DNA of 64,000 nucleotides, taken from Scleromatobacter sp039920745 (lineage in GTDB: Bacteria; Pseudomonadota; Gammaproteobacteria; Burkholderiales; Burkholderiaceae_C). Below, one piece after another: positions 41,675 through 50,044 of this stretch (positions within the stretch are counted from its first letter, which is position 1; each line of letters opens with the position of its first letter). The stretch spans positions 1-64,000 of the forward strand of contig JBDSDD010000089.1 in assembly GCA_039920745.1 (NCBI GenBank), written 5' to 3'. The notes under the pieces are model-generated. The model saw only the letters and a program-made list of their open reading frames with translations. It searched no databases and had not been told where the DNA came from. The translations under genes and the position numbers were made by a program.

Positions 41675-44344
41675 ATGCAGAAGAACCTTTTCCGTCTCGT
41701 CGTCGGCGTCCTCGCCTCCTTGTGCGCCACCGCTTTTGCCGCGCCCGCGAACCGCATGATCCTGCCCGACGACGTCGTGCCCGACGCCTACCGCATCGCG
41801 ATCACGCCGCACATCGCCGAGACGACGTTCGACGGCAGCGTCGAGATCGACGTGCGGGTACGGCGCCGCACGGCCCGCATCGTGCTCGACAGCGCCGACC
41901 TGGTACTTGCCGGCGCCACCCTCGACGCCGACAAGGCTGCGACCAGGATCACGCTCGACGCGCAGCGCCAGCGCGCCACTTTCACGTTCGCGCACCCCAT
42001 CGCACCCGGCCGCCACACGCTGCGCATCGCGTACCGCGGCAAGATCAACGACCAGGCCGCCGGCCTGTTCCGTCTGCAGTACGCGACGCCCGCGGGCCAG
42101 GCGACGTCGCTGTTCACGATGTTCGAGGACTCCGACGCGCGCCGTTTCGTGCCGAGCTGGGACGAGCCCGCGCGTCGTGCGACCTTCGAGCTGACGGTGA
42201 CGGTGCCGGCCGCGTCGATGGCCGTCGGCAACATGCCCGTCGCAGCCACCGAGGCACTGGCGGGCGACTTGAAGCGCGTGCGTTTCGCGACGACGCCCAA
42301 GATGTCCACCTACCTGCTGTTTTTCGGCCTGGGCGACTTCGAACGCGTGCACCGCGACGTCGCCGGCGTTGACGTCGGCGTGATCGTCAAGCGCGGCGAC
42401 ACCGCGCAGGCGGCCTACGCGCTGGACGCCGCCGCGCGCATCCTGCCGTACTACAACGCGTGGTTCGGCACGCCTTACCCGCTGCCCAAGCTGGACATGG
42501 TGGCGGGCGCGGGCGGCAGCGTCACCTTCGGCGCGATGGAGAACTGGGGCGCGATCTTCTACTTCGAGCGCGACTTGCTGATCGACCCCAAGATCGCGAC
42601 CGAGGAAGACCGCCATCGCGTGTTCGAGACCGTCGCGCACGAGGTCGCGCACCAGTGGTTCGGCGACCTGGTGACGATGGCCTGGTGGGACGACCTGTGG
42701 CTCAACGAGGGCTTCGCGACGTGGATGGAGGTCAAGGCCACGCACGAACTTCATCCCGAGTGGCAAGCCTGGGCGTTCAAGGCGCCGGGCAAGCAGGCGG
42801 CGATGGACATCGATGCGCGCCGTGGCACGCACCCGGTGATCATGCGCATCGACGATCCCTCGCAGGTCGAGGGCGCCTTCGATACGATCACCTATTCGAA
42901 GGGGTCCCAGGTCGTGCGCACGCTCGAGGCCTACATCGGTGACGATGCGTTCCGCGACGGCGTGCGCCGCTACATCGCCCGTTACGCCTACGCCAACAGC
43001 GTGACCGACGACCTCTGGCAGTCGCTCGACACGCACGCGGCGCGCCCGGTGCGCGCCATCGCGCGCGACCTCACGCTGCAGCCCGGCGTGCCGATGCTCG
43101 TCGAGCGCGACGCGCGCTGCGTCGCCGGCCGCACCGAGGTGACCCTGTCGCAGGATCAGTTCACGGTCGACGGTGCGCACGCCGCTCGCTGGCATGCGCC
43201 GGTCACGCTGGCGGTGCTGGGCGGCGGCAGCGCCAGTGCCGTCATCGAGGGGCCGAAGCCGCAGCAGGTGACAGTGCCTGGCTGCGGGCCGCTGCTCATC
43301 AACGCGGGGCAGGCGAGCTACCTGCGCGTGCGCTATTCCGACGCCGGCCTGAAGGCGCTCGTCGGGCGTTTCGATGACCTGGGCGTGGACGACCAGCTCG
43401 GCCTGCTGTCCGATACGCAGGCGCTGGCCTACGCGGGCAAGCTGCCGTTGAGCGCCTTGCTGGACATGATGAGCGCCGTGTCCCCGGATGCAGACCCGTT
43501 GGTGCTGGAGCAGATGATCGACCAGCTGACCGATCTCGACCAGCTGCACGACGGCCTGCCGACGCAATCCACGTTTCGCGCGCACGCTCGGGCGAGGCTG
43601 GCGCCGGCGCTGGCGCGTATCGGCGTGGCAGAGGCGGAGGGCGAAAGCGGGGCGACCGCCACGCTGCGGGCCAGCCTGATCGTGGCGCTGGGAACGTTCG
43701 ACGACGAGCGGGTCGTGGCGGAAGTCCAGCGCCGCTTCAAGCTCTGGCAGGCGGACCCCAGCAGCCTGCGGGGCGACCTGCGCGGGGCCGTGCTGGGCGT
43801 CGTCGCGCTGCGCGCCGACGCCGCCACCTGGGACACGCTCCAGGCGCTGGCGACCAACGCGACGTCGCCGCTGGAACGGGCCGAGTTCTACGAGCTGCTG
43901 GGCAGCGCTCGCGACCGCACGCAGGCCAACCGGGCGCTGTCGCTCGCGACCTCCGGCGAGCCGCCAGCCACCGTGGCGGGCAGCCTGTTGCGCAGGATCG
44001 CCGAGCGCCATCCCGCCGCGACGCTTGACTTCATCGACACGCACTGGCGCCAGGTCGAGCCCTTGTTCGGCGACGGCGCCGCGGCGACGATCGCGGCGCG
44101 CTTCTTCGACAGCGGCGCCGACCCCGCGCTGGCGACGCGCCTGCGCGCGTTCGTCACGGCCCGCATTCCTGCCGCCACGCGCACGCGCATCGACAAGAAC
44201 GTGGGGCTGATCGGCTATCGCGCCACGGTCCGCGATCAACGTTTGCCCCAAGTCGACCGCTGGATCGCCGAGCAGCCGGTCCTGGTTGCTCCCCCGAACA
44301 TCCCCAGCGACGCTCCGCGCCCCAAGAACCAGGAATCCGTGTAA
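41675..44344 (+). CDS. M1 family aminopeptidase, exported
   Basis: The product has 889 residues from ATG 41675, which begins a signal peptide (QKNLFRLVVGVLASLCATAF). The gluzincin aminopeptidase core is complete: GAMEN in SVTFGAMENWGAIFYFE near 285, the zinc site HEVAHQWFGDLVTMAWWDD with the distal Glu in LWLNEGFATWME (about 320-345), and the catalytic Tyr in FDTITYSKGSQVVRTL. The C-terminal ERAP1-type helical domain covers about 540-870. It should remove N-terminal amino acids from peptides in the periplasm. It is divergent from the VOC-ArsR operon across 119 bases that include an AT-rich tract. Confidence 0.93.
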   Translation: MQKNLFRLVVGVLASLCATAFAAPANRMILPDDVVPDAYRIAITPHIAETTFDGSVEIDVRVRRRTARIVLDSADLVLAGATLDADKAATRITLDAQRQRATFTFAHPIAPGRHTLRIAYRGKINDQAAGLFRLQYATPAGQATSLFTMFEDSDARRFVPSWDEPARRATFELTVTVPAASMAVGNMPVAATEALAGDLKRVRFATTPKMSTYLLFFGLGDFERVHRDVAGVDVGVIVKRGDTAQAAYALDAAARILPYYNAWFGTPYPLPKLDMVAGAGGSVTFGAMENWGAIFYFERDLLIDPKIATEEDRHRVFETVAHEVAHQWFGDLVTMAWWDDLWLNEGFATWMEVKATHELHPEWQAWAFKAPGKQAAMDIDARRGTHPVIMRIDDPSQVEGAFDTITYSKGSQVVRTLEAYIGDDAFRDGVRRYIARYAYANSVTDDLWQSLDTHAARPVRAIARDLTLQPGVPMLVERDARCVAGRTEVTLSQDQFTVDGAHAARWHAPVTLAVLGGGSASAVIEGPKPQQVTVPGCGPLLINAGQASYLRVRYSDAGLKALVGRFDDLGVDDQLGLLSDTQALAYAGKLPLSALLDMMSAVSPDADPLVLEQMIDQLTDLDQLHDGLPTQSTFRAHARARLAPALARIGVAEAEGESGATATLRASLIVALGTFDDERVVAEVQRRFKLWQADPSSLRGDLRGAVLGVVALRADAATWDTLQALATNATSPLERAEFYELLGSARDRTQANRALSLATSGEPPATVAGSLLRRIAERHPAATLDFIDTHWRQVEPLFGDGAAATIAARFFDSGADPALATRLRAFVTARIPAATRTRIDKNVGLIGYRATVRDQRLPQVDRWIAEQPVLVAPPNIPSDAPRPKNQESV

Positions 44345-44437
44345 CGCCCCTTGGTCTCCCGGCAACATCTGGATACGATGAATTCGGATCCGACACCCGC
44401 CTCATGTCGAGGCCCGGGTCCGACGGGGAGCAGGCGC

Positions 44438-45376
44438 ATGAGCACTTCGGCATCGTCATCGACGGCGGCCATTTCGGCCGCCGAACGCGCGCAGATCCAG
44501 CGCGCCAACGTGTCTGGCCTGCATCCGGTCGTCTTCGTGCACGGCCTGTGGCTGCTGCCGAGCAGCTGGCAGCGCTGGGCCGAGGCCTTCGAGCAGGCCG
44601 GCTACATCGCGCTGATGCCCGACTGGCCCGGCGACCCGGCCACGGTGGCCGAGGCCAACGCCCATCCCGACGTGTTCGCCAACCAGACGGTGGGCCAGGT
44701 GGCCGACCACTTCTCCGCGGTCATCGCCCAGCTCGAGCGCAAGCCGGCCATCATCGGCCACTCGTTCGGCGGGCTGCTGGCGCAGATCCTGGCGGGCCGT
44801 GGCCTCTCGGCGGTCACGGTCGCCATCGACCCGGCGCCGTTCCGCGGCGTGCTGCCCTTGCCGCTGTCGGCGCTGAAGGCGGCTTGGCCGGTGCTGGGCA
44901 ATCCGTCCAACCGCAACCGCGCGGTGCCGCTCAGCTACGAGCAGTTCCGCTACGCATTCGCCAATGCCGTGAGCGAGGACGAGGCGCAGGCCATGTACCT
45001 CCAGTTCGCGGTGCCTGCGCCCGGCGCACCGCTGTTCCAGGCCGCCACGGCCAACCTCAATCCGTGGACGCAGGCGCAGGTCGACACGCTCAACCACGAG
45101 CGCGGCCCGTTGCTGGTCATCTCCGGCGAGAAGGACAACACCGTGCCTTGGGCTATCGCCAACGCGTCGTTCAAGCAGCAGCAGGTCAACTCGGGCCTGA
45201 CCGAAATCGTGCAGTTGCCCAACCGCGGCCACTCGCTGATCATCGACAACGGCTGGCGCGAGGTGGCCGACACGGCGCTCGGCTTCGTGCGGCGCTTCGC
45301 GACAGCGGACAGCTACGAGTCGGCGTACCTCTTCAACGAAGACGTCGATCGCCGCGTCACTGAATCGACCTTCTAG
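44438..45376 (+). CDS. Alpha/beta hydrolase
   Basis: The 312-residue protein starts at ATG 44438 behind GGGGAG. The fold is clear: PVVFVHGLWLLPSSWQRWAE (oxyanion HGLW), nucleophile Ser109 in AIIGHSFGGLLAQIL, acid Asp233 in VISGEKDNTVPW and His265 in LPNRGHSLIIDNGW. There is no signal peptide; the N-terminus is Ser/Ala-rich. The substrate is unknown; relatives are annotated as lipases or esterases. It lies 93 bases downstream of the aminopeptidase and may be in its transcript. Confidence 0.85.
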   Translation: MSTSASSSTAAISAAERAQIQRANVSGLHPVVFVHGLWLLPSSWQRWAEAFEQAGYIALMPDWPGDPATVAEANAHPDVFANQTVGQVADHFSAVIAQLERKPAIIGHSFGGLLAQILAGRGLSAVTVAIDPAPFRGVLPLPLSALKAAWPVLGNPSNRNRAVPLSYEQFRYAFANAVSEDEAQAMYLQFAVPAPGAPLFQAATANLNPWTQAQVDTLNHERGPLLVISGEKDNTVPWAIANASFKQQQVNSGLTEIVQLPNRGHSLIIDNGWREVADTALGFVRRFATADSYESAYLFNEDVDRRVTESTF

Positions 45377-45574
45377 GCGTTTGGACGCACGCGATTCAAG
45401 CTCCTTCGCGACCGTCTGCGGGGAGTTCTTGATGGCCATGCGCGTGTCTGGGGCGCTTTCTCCCGCCGTTTCCGAGCTTGGGGGCGCGTGCGTTGCGCAA
45501 CACTGAGGGCATGCTCCCCGCTTTGGCCCCCGCAGCATGACGACCGATCGCGGTCGAGATGGCCAGGCCTTGCC

Positions 45575-46786
45575 ATGAGCCCGCCTGAGCTTGCCCGCGG
45601 CAGCGCACGGCCCGCGCACTGGACAGTCAGGACGAACTACCGTCTGCGCACCGGTGCGTTCCTGAACATGTTCGTCTGCATCGTGCTGCAGGGATGGGGC
45701 AAGGGCTGGAGCCCGGTGCTCTGGAGTGCGATCGGGCTCCATCTGCTGGCCTATCCGCACCTGGTCTACTGGCTGGCCAGGCGCTCGCCGAAATCGCAGG
45801 AAGCCGAGGTGAACAACCTCACGGTGGACTGCCTGTTGTTCGGCATCCTGATGGGCGCGCTGCAATTTCCGTTGTGGATCACGTTCACGGTCTACATCGC
45901 CAGCACCATGAACATCACGATCAGTCGGGGCCTGCAAGGCCTGATGCGGTCCCAGCTGGCTTCGCTCGCCGGCGCGTCGATGGCCGTTGCCCTGTTCGGC
46001 TGGAACCCGTCGCCCGACACCGGATGGCCGTCCATCTGGCTCTGCGTGCTCGGCAATGCCGTCTACCTCAGTTGTGTCGGCATCGTGGCCCACAGCCGCA
46101 ATCAGCAATTGCGCGTGACCCGCGAGGCCCTGCGTGCGGGCGAGCTGGCGCTCAATGAGCGCTTCGCCGAGATCCAGGCGTTGCAGGACAAGCTCCAGGA
46201 GCAGGCGATCCGGGACCCGTTGACGGGGCTGTTCAACCGGCGGTTTCTCGAAAGTACCGTGATCCAGGAGTTGGCGCGCTGCAGGCGCGAGGGCATGCCC
46301 TTGGTCTTGGTGATGATCGACGTCGACCACTTCAAGAAGGTCAACGACACCTATGGCCACCCCGCCGGCGACCAGGTGTTGAAGTCCCTGGCGACCCGAT
46401 TGCAGAAGGCGGTTCGCGCCAGCGACTCGGCTTGCCGCTACGGCGGCGAGGAATTCATCCTGCTCCTGCCGGGCATGGATCCGGCCACCGCCTGGATGCG
46501 CGCGGATCGTTGGCGCCAGGAATTCTCCAACGACGCCATCGTGTTCGCAGACCTCCGCATGCAGGCAACGATATCGATCGGGATCGCCGCCTTTCCCGAG
46601 GACGGCGATTCGCTGGCCGAGCTGACGCGCTGTGCCGACCTGGCGCTCTACGAAGCCAAGCACACGGGGCGCGATCGGGTGGTGCCGTACCGTGACCCGT
46701 CGGCGCACGCTGCGGCGTCGCCTGCGACCCCCGCCACCGACGGACCTCCGCCGGAGCGCAGCCTGAGCCTCAGTCCGGACGCCTGA
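45575..46786 (+). CDS. MASE2-GGDEF diguanylate cyclase
   Basis: The 403-residue protein starts at ATG 45575. The N-terminal membrane sensor of about 190 residues has four helices (LNMFVCIVLQGWGKGW, LWSAIGLHLLAYPHLVYWLA, CLLFGILMGALQFPLWITF) and the NITISRGLQGL stretch, matching MASE2 as in E. coli DgcT-type proteins. A helical linker precedes the GGDEF domain with CRYGGEEFILLLPG near 290, HFKKVNDTYGHPAGDQVL and an intact I-site RASD. It should make cyclic di-GMP at the inner membrane. It has no operon partner; its end overlaps the convergent 50-residue gene by 17 bases. Confidence 0.88.
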   Translation: MSPPELARGSARPAHWTVRTNYRLRTGAFLNMFVCIVLQGWGKGWSPVLWSAIGLHLLAYPHLVYWLARRSPKSQEAEVNNLTVDCLLFGILMGALQFPLWITFTVYIASTMNITISRGLQGLMRSQLASLAGASMAVALFGWNPSPDTGWPSIWLCVLGNAVYLSCVGIVAHSRNQQLRVTREALRAGELALNERFAEIQALQDKLQEQAIRDPLTGLFNRRFLESTVIQELARCRREGMPLVLVMIDVDHFKKVNDTYGHPAGDQVLKSLATRLQKAVRASDSACRYGGEEFILLLPGMDPATAWMRADRWRQEFSNDAIVFADLRMQATISIGIAAFPEDGDSLAELTRCADLALYEAKHTGRDRVVPYRDPSAHAAASPATPATDGPPPERSLSLSPDA

Positions 46787-46922
46787 CGACCAGGCGCTGC
46801 GCGCGCTTGCCCGACGACACGCTGATGCGCCCGTCGTCGTGCAGGGTGACGTCGACCGGCGTGGGTTGGTCCTGGCCCAGCCGGTCGGCGGCGTCAGCCA
46901 CGGCGTTGGCGGGAGCGTCCAT
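46770..46922 (-). CDS. Small protein co-translated with EndoV-like gene
   Basis: The 50-residue frame starts at ATG 46922, whose A is the last base of the upstream stop codon (TGATG). It reads DAPANAVADAADRLGQDQPT and ISVSSGKRAQRLVVRRPD. The second half is basic (Lys/Arg-rich), as for a nucleic acid or phosphate-binding tail. It has no known family. The tight coupling suggests it works with the EndoV-like protein or helps its translation. It overlaps the end of the diguanylate cyclase gene on the other strand. Confidence 0.45.
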   Translation of the reverse strand: MDAPANAVADAADRLGQDQPTPVDVTLHDDGRISVSSGKRAQRLVVRRPD

Positions 46923-47428
46923 CAGGCGTCGACGCTGCCCTTGGCGATGCGGGCCGCCAGCTTCATCAGCGTGGGCACGCGCTTGCGCCCGTGCATGGTG
47001 CGGATGCGTGCTTTCGCGGCGCCGAGGTCGATGCCGGCGCAGGTGATGACCAGCGCGGCTGTCTCCTCCTCGCGGAAGATCTGGAATTGCTCGGGCGTGT
47101 CCTTGAAGCCGGACTTGGAGACGCCGATGACCGCGGTGCGGCCGCCCAGCGTGTCGTGCAGGCGGCGTCCGAGGCCGGGCGTCTCCTGGGCGTCGAGGTG
47201 GACGAAACCGTCCATCACGATCAGCTCGGGCTGCAGGCCGTTGGCGTCGAGCAGCTGGATCAGCCACGGCAGTTCGCGCAGGTCGAGCTCGCCCTTGACG
47301 GGCTTCTCGACGCGCTCGATGCGCAGCGAGTAGTTCTTCGTGCCTTCCATCGCGGCCCAGTCGTCGAACGCGACGGCGGCGACGCGGGCGGTGTCGCCCA
47401 GGATGTGGACGTCCATGACCAGTTTCAT
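46922..47428 (-). CDS. Endonuclease V-like protein
   Basis: The 168-residue protein resembles endonuclease V (RNase H-like fold): an N-terminal Asp in MKLVMDVHILGDTARVAAVA, then PELIVMDGFVHLDAQETPGL and LHDTLGGRTAVIGVSKSGFK, which correspond to the VDG, substrate-wedge and IGVAKS blocks of Nfi. The late CAGIDLGAAKARIRTMHGR could hold the third acidic ligand. It is shorter than E. coli Nfi (about 225). The enzyme family cuts DNA or RNA at inosine. The 50-residue gene downstream is coupled to it. Confidence 0.6.
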   Translation of the reverse strand: MKLVMDVHILGDTARVAAVAFDDWAAMEGTKNYSLRIERVEKPVKGELDLRELPWLIQLLDANGLQPELIVMDGFVHLDAQETPGLGRRLHDTLGGRTAVIGVSKSGFKDTPEQFQIFREEETAALVITCAGIDLGAAKARIRTMHGRKRVPTLMKLAARIAKGSVDA

Positions 47429-47445
47429 GGCGCCATTGTGGCGCG

Positions 47446-47817
47446 TCAGCGCGAGCGGCTCTTGGGCCAGCGGCCAGCGGCCTGCAGCGGGGCGATGGTG
47501 GTGGCGAAGGTCTCGCCGACGTCGATGACCATCTGCAGGATCGCGGTCGAGTCCGGGCTGGTCTTCAGCGCGGCGCGCGCCGCGACGATGCCCTTGCGCA
47601 GGCTGGCGAGATGCACAGGGATGTCGACCGGCGGCGACACCGAGCGCAACGCTGGCAGCTTGGCGATCACTGCCAGCAGGTCCTCGCGCCCGTCGAGCAG
47701 GCGCGAGATCTCGATGGCGGTCGGTTGCTCATAGCGCGCCTGCTCGACCAGCTCGACCAGGTCTTTGGCGTTGGCGCTGAACTCGTCCACCACGGCTTCG
47801 AACTCGCGTTGATCCAT
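47446..47817 (-). CDS. Hypothetical helical protein
   Basis: The 123-residue product starts at ATG 47817 (MDQREFEAVVDEFSANAKDL). It is mostly helical, with EQARYEQPTAIEISRLLDGR, REDLLAVIAKLPALRSV, HLASLRKGIVAARAALKTSP and MVIDVGETFATTIAPLQAAG, and a basic C-terminus (GRWPKSRSR). It has no signal, no Cys, and no recognised family. It sits 17 bases upstream of the EndoV-like gene on the same strand and may be co-transcribed with it. Confidence 0.55.
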   Translation of the reverse strand: MDQREFEAVVDEFSANAKDLVELVEQARYEQPTAIEISRLLDGREDLLAVIAKLPALRSVSPPVDIPVHLASLRKGIVAARAALKTSPDSTAILQMVIDVGETFATTIAPLQAAGRWPKSRSR

Positions 47818-47939
47818 CGTTGCTCCCCCAGGATGAAGGCCGCCATTGTGCGGCCTGTCGAGGATGCGCCAACCCGTCGACTCCGACAAGCGTTCGTGAA
47901 GGGGAGCGCGCGAGTTTCCCGTCCAGCGGGCCTGGTCGC

Positions 47940-48548
47940 TCAGCGGGCGTCGCGCCGCGTCGTGACCAGCGCTTGCACGCTGCCGCCGTCCAGCCGCTTG
48001 CGATCGGGCTCCTCGACCGCGAGCGGCGCGCATTCCTTCATCGTCGCCAGGCAACGCTCGGTCAGCCGCTGGTAGGTGGCCGTGCCTTCGCGCTTCCAGG
48101 CGAGCTCCTGGTCGCTGAGCTCGCGCAGGATCTTGGCCGGCACGCCGGCGGCCAGCGAGCGCGCGGGCACCTTCAGGCCGGCGCGCACGAAGGCACTCGC
48201 GGCGACGAACGCGCCGACGCCGATCTCGGCCTCGTCCATCACGACGGCGTTCATGCCCACCAGCGCGTCGGCGCGGATCACGCAGCCGTGGAGCACGGCG
48301 CCGTGGCCGATGTGGGCGTTGTCCTCCAGCAGCGTGTCCGACGCCGGGAAGCCGTGGACCACGCAGGTGTCCTGCACGTTGCAGCCGCTCTTGAGCACGA
48401 TGCGGCCGAAGTCGCCGCGCAGGCTGGCGCACGGGCCGATGTAGGCGCCCGGCCCGACGATGACGTCGCCGATCAGCACCGCGGTCGGGTGGACGTAGGC
48501 CGTCGGGTCGACCACGGGGCGCAGGCCGTCGATCTCGTAGCAGGGCAT
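47940..48548 (-). CDS. paaY: PaaY, phenylacetate-pathway thioesterase (gamma carbonic anhydrase fold)
   Basis: The 202-residue protein starts at ATG 48548 (the upstream ATG 48563 has a worse context). It is a left-handed beta-helix hexapeptide-repeat protein: YVHPTAVLIGDVIVGPGAYI, GRIVLKSGCNVQDTCVVHGF and NAHIGHGAVLHGCVIRADAL, with the metal His in VVHG and HIGHG. The C-terminal ELAWKREGTATYQRLTERC is typical of PaaY, which hydrolyses dead-end 2-hydroxycyclohepta-1,4,6-triene-1-formyl-CoA. It is divergent from paaG, with the PaaR-type operator between them. Confidence 0.88.
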   Translation of the reverse strand: MPCYEIDGLRPVVDPTAYVHPTAVLIGDVIVGPGAYIGPCASLRGDFGRIVLKSGCNVQDTCVVHGFPASDTLLEDNAHIGHGAVLHGCVIRADALVGMNAVVMDEAEIGVGAFVAASAFVRAGLKVPARSLAAGVPAKILRELSDQELAWKREGTATYQRLTERCLATMKECAPLAVEEPDRKRLDGGSVQALVTTRRDAR

Positions 48549-48620
48549 TCGGGTTTTCCTCAAGTAAAGGCCGCGTTTGACGGGCGGGCTTGCGTGGAGC
48601 GAGGCGCCAGTCTAAGATTA

Positions 48621-48634
48621 ACCGACCGGTCGGT
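48621..48634. promoter_or_regulatory. PaaR-type operator
   Basis: ACCGACCGGTCGGT at 48621-48634 is a perfect 14-base palindrome in the 237-base region between paaY and paaG. PaaR, a TetR protein, binds ACCGACCGGTCGGT-like palindromes in Azoarcus, Thauera and Burkholderia and is relieved by phenylacetyl-CoA. paaR itself is in the operon (55216). The site suits control of both divergent units. Confidence 0.8.
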
Positions 48635-48785
48635 CAAAGAATTGATCAGCCAGTCCACGCTGGTGGGGGAGGCAACCCAGCCCGCGACGGTGAATGCGGT
48701 GTGACCCTTGCGCATTCACCCGGCGAGTCCGCGGCGCCCGGCCTATTCTGACGAGGTTCGCAGGAACCCAACGCAAGGCAAGCCC

Positions 48786-49604
48786 ATGTCCGATTCAAGT
48801 CTCCTGTCGTCGCCCGATGCGCTCGTTCTCGTTGCCCAGCAGGGCGGGGTGCGCACGCTGACGCTCAACCGCCCGGCCGCGCTCAACAGCTTCACCCAGG
48901 ACATGCACGCCGAGCTGCGCGGCGCGCTCGACGCCGCCGCCGCCGACCCGGCCGTGCGCGCCGTGCTGATCACCGGCGCCGGCCGCGGCTTCTGCGCGGG
49001 ACAAGACCTGAACGACCCCGGCATGGCCGCCGGTGCCGACGGCAAGCCCGACATCGCCGCCGTCATCGAGAAGAACTACCGCCCGCTCGCGCTGCGCATC
49101 CAGGCGATGCCGGTGCCCGTGGTCTGCGCGGTCAACGGCGTGGCCGCCGGTGCGGGCGCCAACTTCGCGCTCTGCTGCGACATCGTGTTGGGCGCCCGCT
49201 CGGCCAGCTTCATCCAGGCCTTCTCCAAGATCGGCTTGATCCCCGACTGCGGTGGCACCTGGCTGCTGCCGCGCCTGGTGGGCCGCAGCCGCGCGCTGGC
49301 ACTGGCGCTGACGGGGGACAAGCTGTCGGCGGCCGACGCGGAGCGATTCGGCATGATCTGGCAGGTGGTCGACGATGCCGACCTGCAGGCCCAGGCGATG
49401 GCGCTGGCGACCCGGCTGGCGGCGATGCCGTCCAAGGCGCTGGTCGCGACCCGGCAGGCGCTGGATGCGTCGCAATCGTTGTCGCTGGCCGACGCGCTGG
49501 CGCTCGAGGCGCGCGTGCAGGGCGAGCTGGGCCGCGCACACGACTTCGCCGAAGGCGTGACGGCGTTCCAGCAGAAGCGCCCGGCCGTGTTCAAGGATCG
49601 TTGA
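48786..49604 (+). CDS. paaG: PaaG, ring 1,2-epoxyphenylacetyl-CoA isomerase
   Basis: The 272-residue protein is of the enoyl-CoA hydratase/isomerase fold: VRTLTLNRPAALNSFTQDMH, VLITGAGRGFCAGQDLNDPG (CoA and oxyanion loop), AVNGVAAGAGANFALCCDIV and FSKIGLIPDCGGTWLLPRLV. PaaG converts 1,2-epoxyphenylacetyl-CoA to oxepin-CoA and later isomerises a double bond in the pathway. It is the first gene of the rightward paa unit, 150 bases after the PaaR-type site, with paaI 1 base downstream. Confidence 0.93.
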   Translation: MSDSSLLSSPDALVLVAQQGGVRTLTLNRPAALNSFTQDMHAELRGALDAAAADPAVRAVLITGAGRGFCAGQDLNDPGMAAGADGKPDIAAVIEKNYRPLALRIQAMPVPVVCAVNGVAAGAGANFALCCDIVLGARSASFIQAFSKIGLIPDCGGTWLLPRLVGRSRALALALTGDKLSAADAERFGMIWQVVDDADLQAQAMALATRLAAMPSKALVATRQALDASQSLSLADALALEARVQGELGRAHDFAEGVTAFQQKRPAVFKDR

Positions 49605-49605
49605 C

Positions 49606-50043
49606 ATGCTGACGCCGCAACCCCTCGCGGAACGCGTGCGCGATCACATGTGGGCGGCGGATCGCGCTTCGCAAGGCCTGGGCATGCAGGTGACGGCCAT
49701 CGGCCCGGGCACCTGCACGATGACGATGAGCGTGCGCGAGGACATGCTCAACGGCTACGGCAACTGCCAGGGCGGCCTCATGACCGCGCTGGCCGACTCG
49801 TGCTTCGCGTTCGCCTGCAATGCGTACAACGAGATCACCGTGGCGGCTGGTTTCGATGTCCAGATCGTCGCGCCGAGCCAGCTCGGCGACGTGCTCACGG
49901 CCACCGCCGTCGAGATCAGCAAGACCGGCCGGCTGGGCGTCTACGACGTCGACGTGCGCAACCAGCGCGACGACCGGGTGCTCGCGTTTCGTGGCCGCTC
50001 CTACACGATGCAGGGCAAGCCCGTTCTTGCCAACGAGGGCTGA
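49606..50043 (+). CDS. paaI: PaaI, hydroxyphenylacetyl-CoA thioesterase
   Basis: The 145-residue protein has the hotdog fold and the motif GYGNCQGGLMTALADSCFAF (nucleophile Asp in the ALADSCFAFACN helix), with FDVQIVAPSQLGDVLTATAV. It removes CoA from hydroxylated or dead-end phenylacetyl-CoA derivatives and keeps the CoA pool free. The start is 1 base after paaG, the next start (paaK) 2 bases after its stop, so translation is coupled. Confidence 0.92.
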   Translation: MLTPQPLAERVRDHMWAADRASQGLGMQVTAIGPGTCTMTMSVREDMLNGYGNCQGGLMTALADSCFAFACNAYNEITVAAGFDVQIVAPSQLGDVLTATAVEISKTGRLGVYDVDVRNQRDDRVLAFRGRSYTMQGKPVLANEG

Positions 50044-50044
50044 G

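Noticed and set aside
41666..44368. A 900-codon minus-strand frame opposite the M1 aminopeptidase
   Set aside because: Antisense shadow; GAMEN and HExxH motifs are on the plus strand.
45377..45574. A minus-strand frame beginning MAIKNSPQTVAKELESRASK near 45436
   Set aside because: The start is protein-like, but the frame runs antisense into the alpha/beta hydrolase and has no conserved end; too weak to call.
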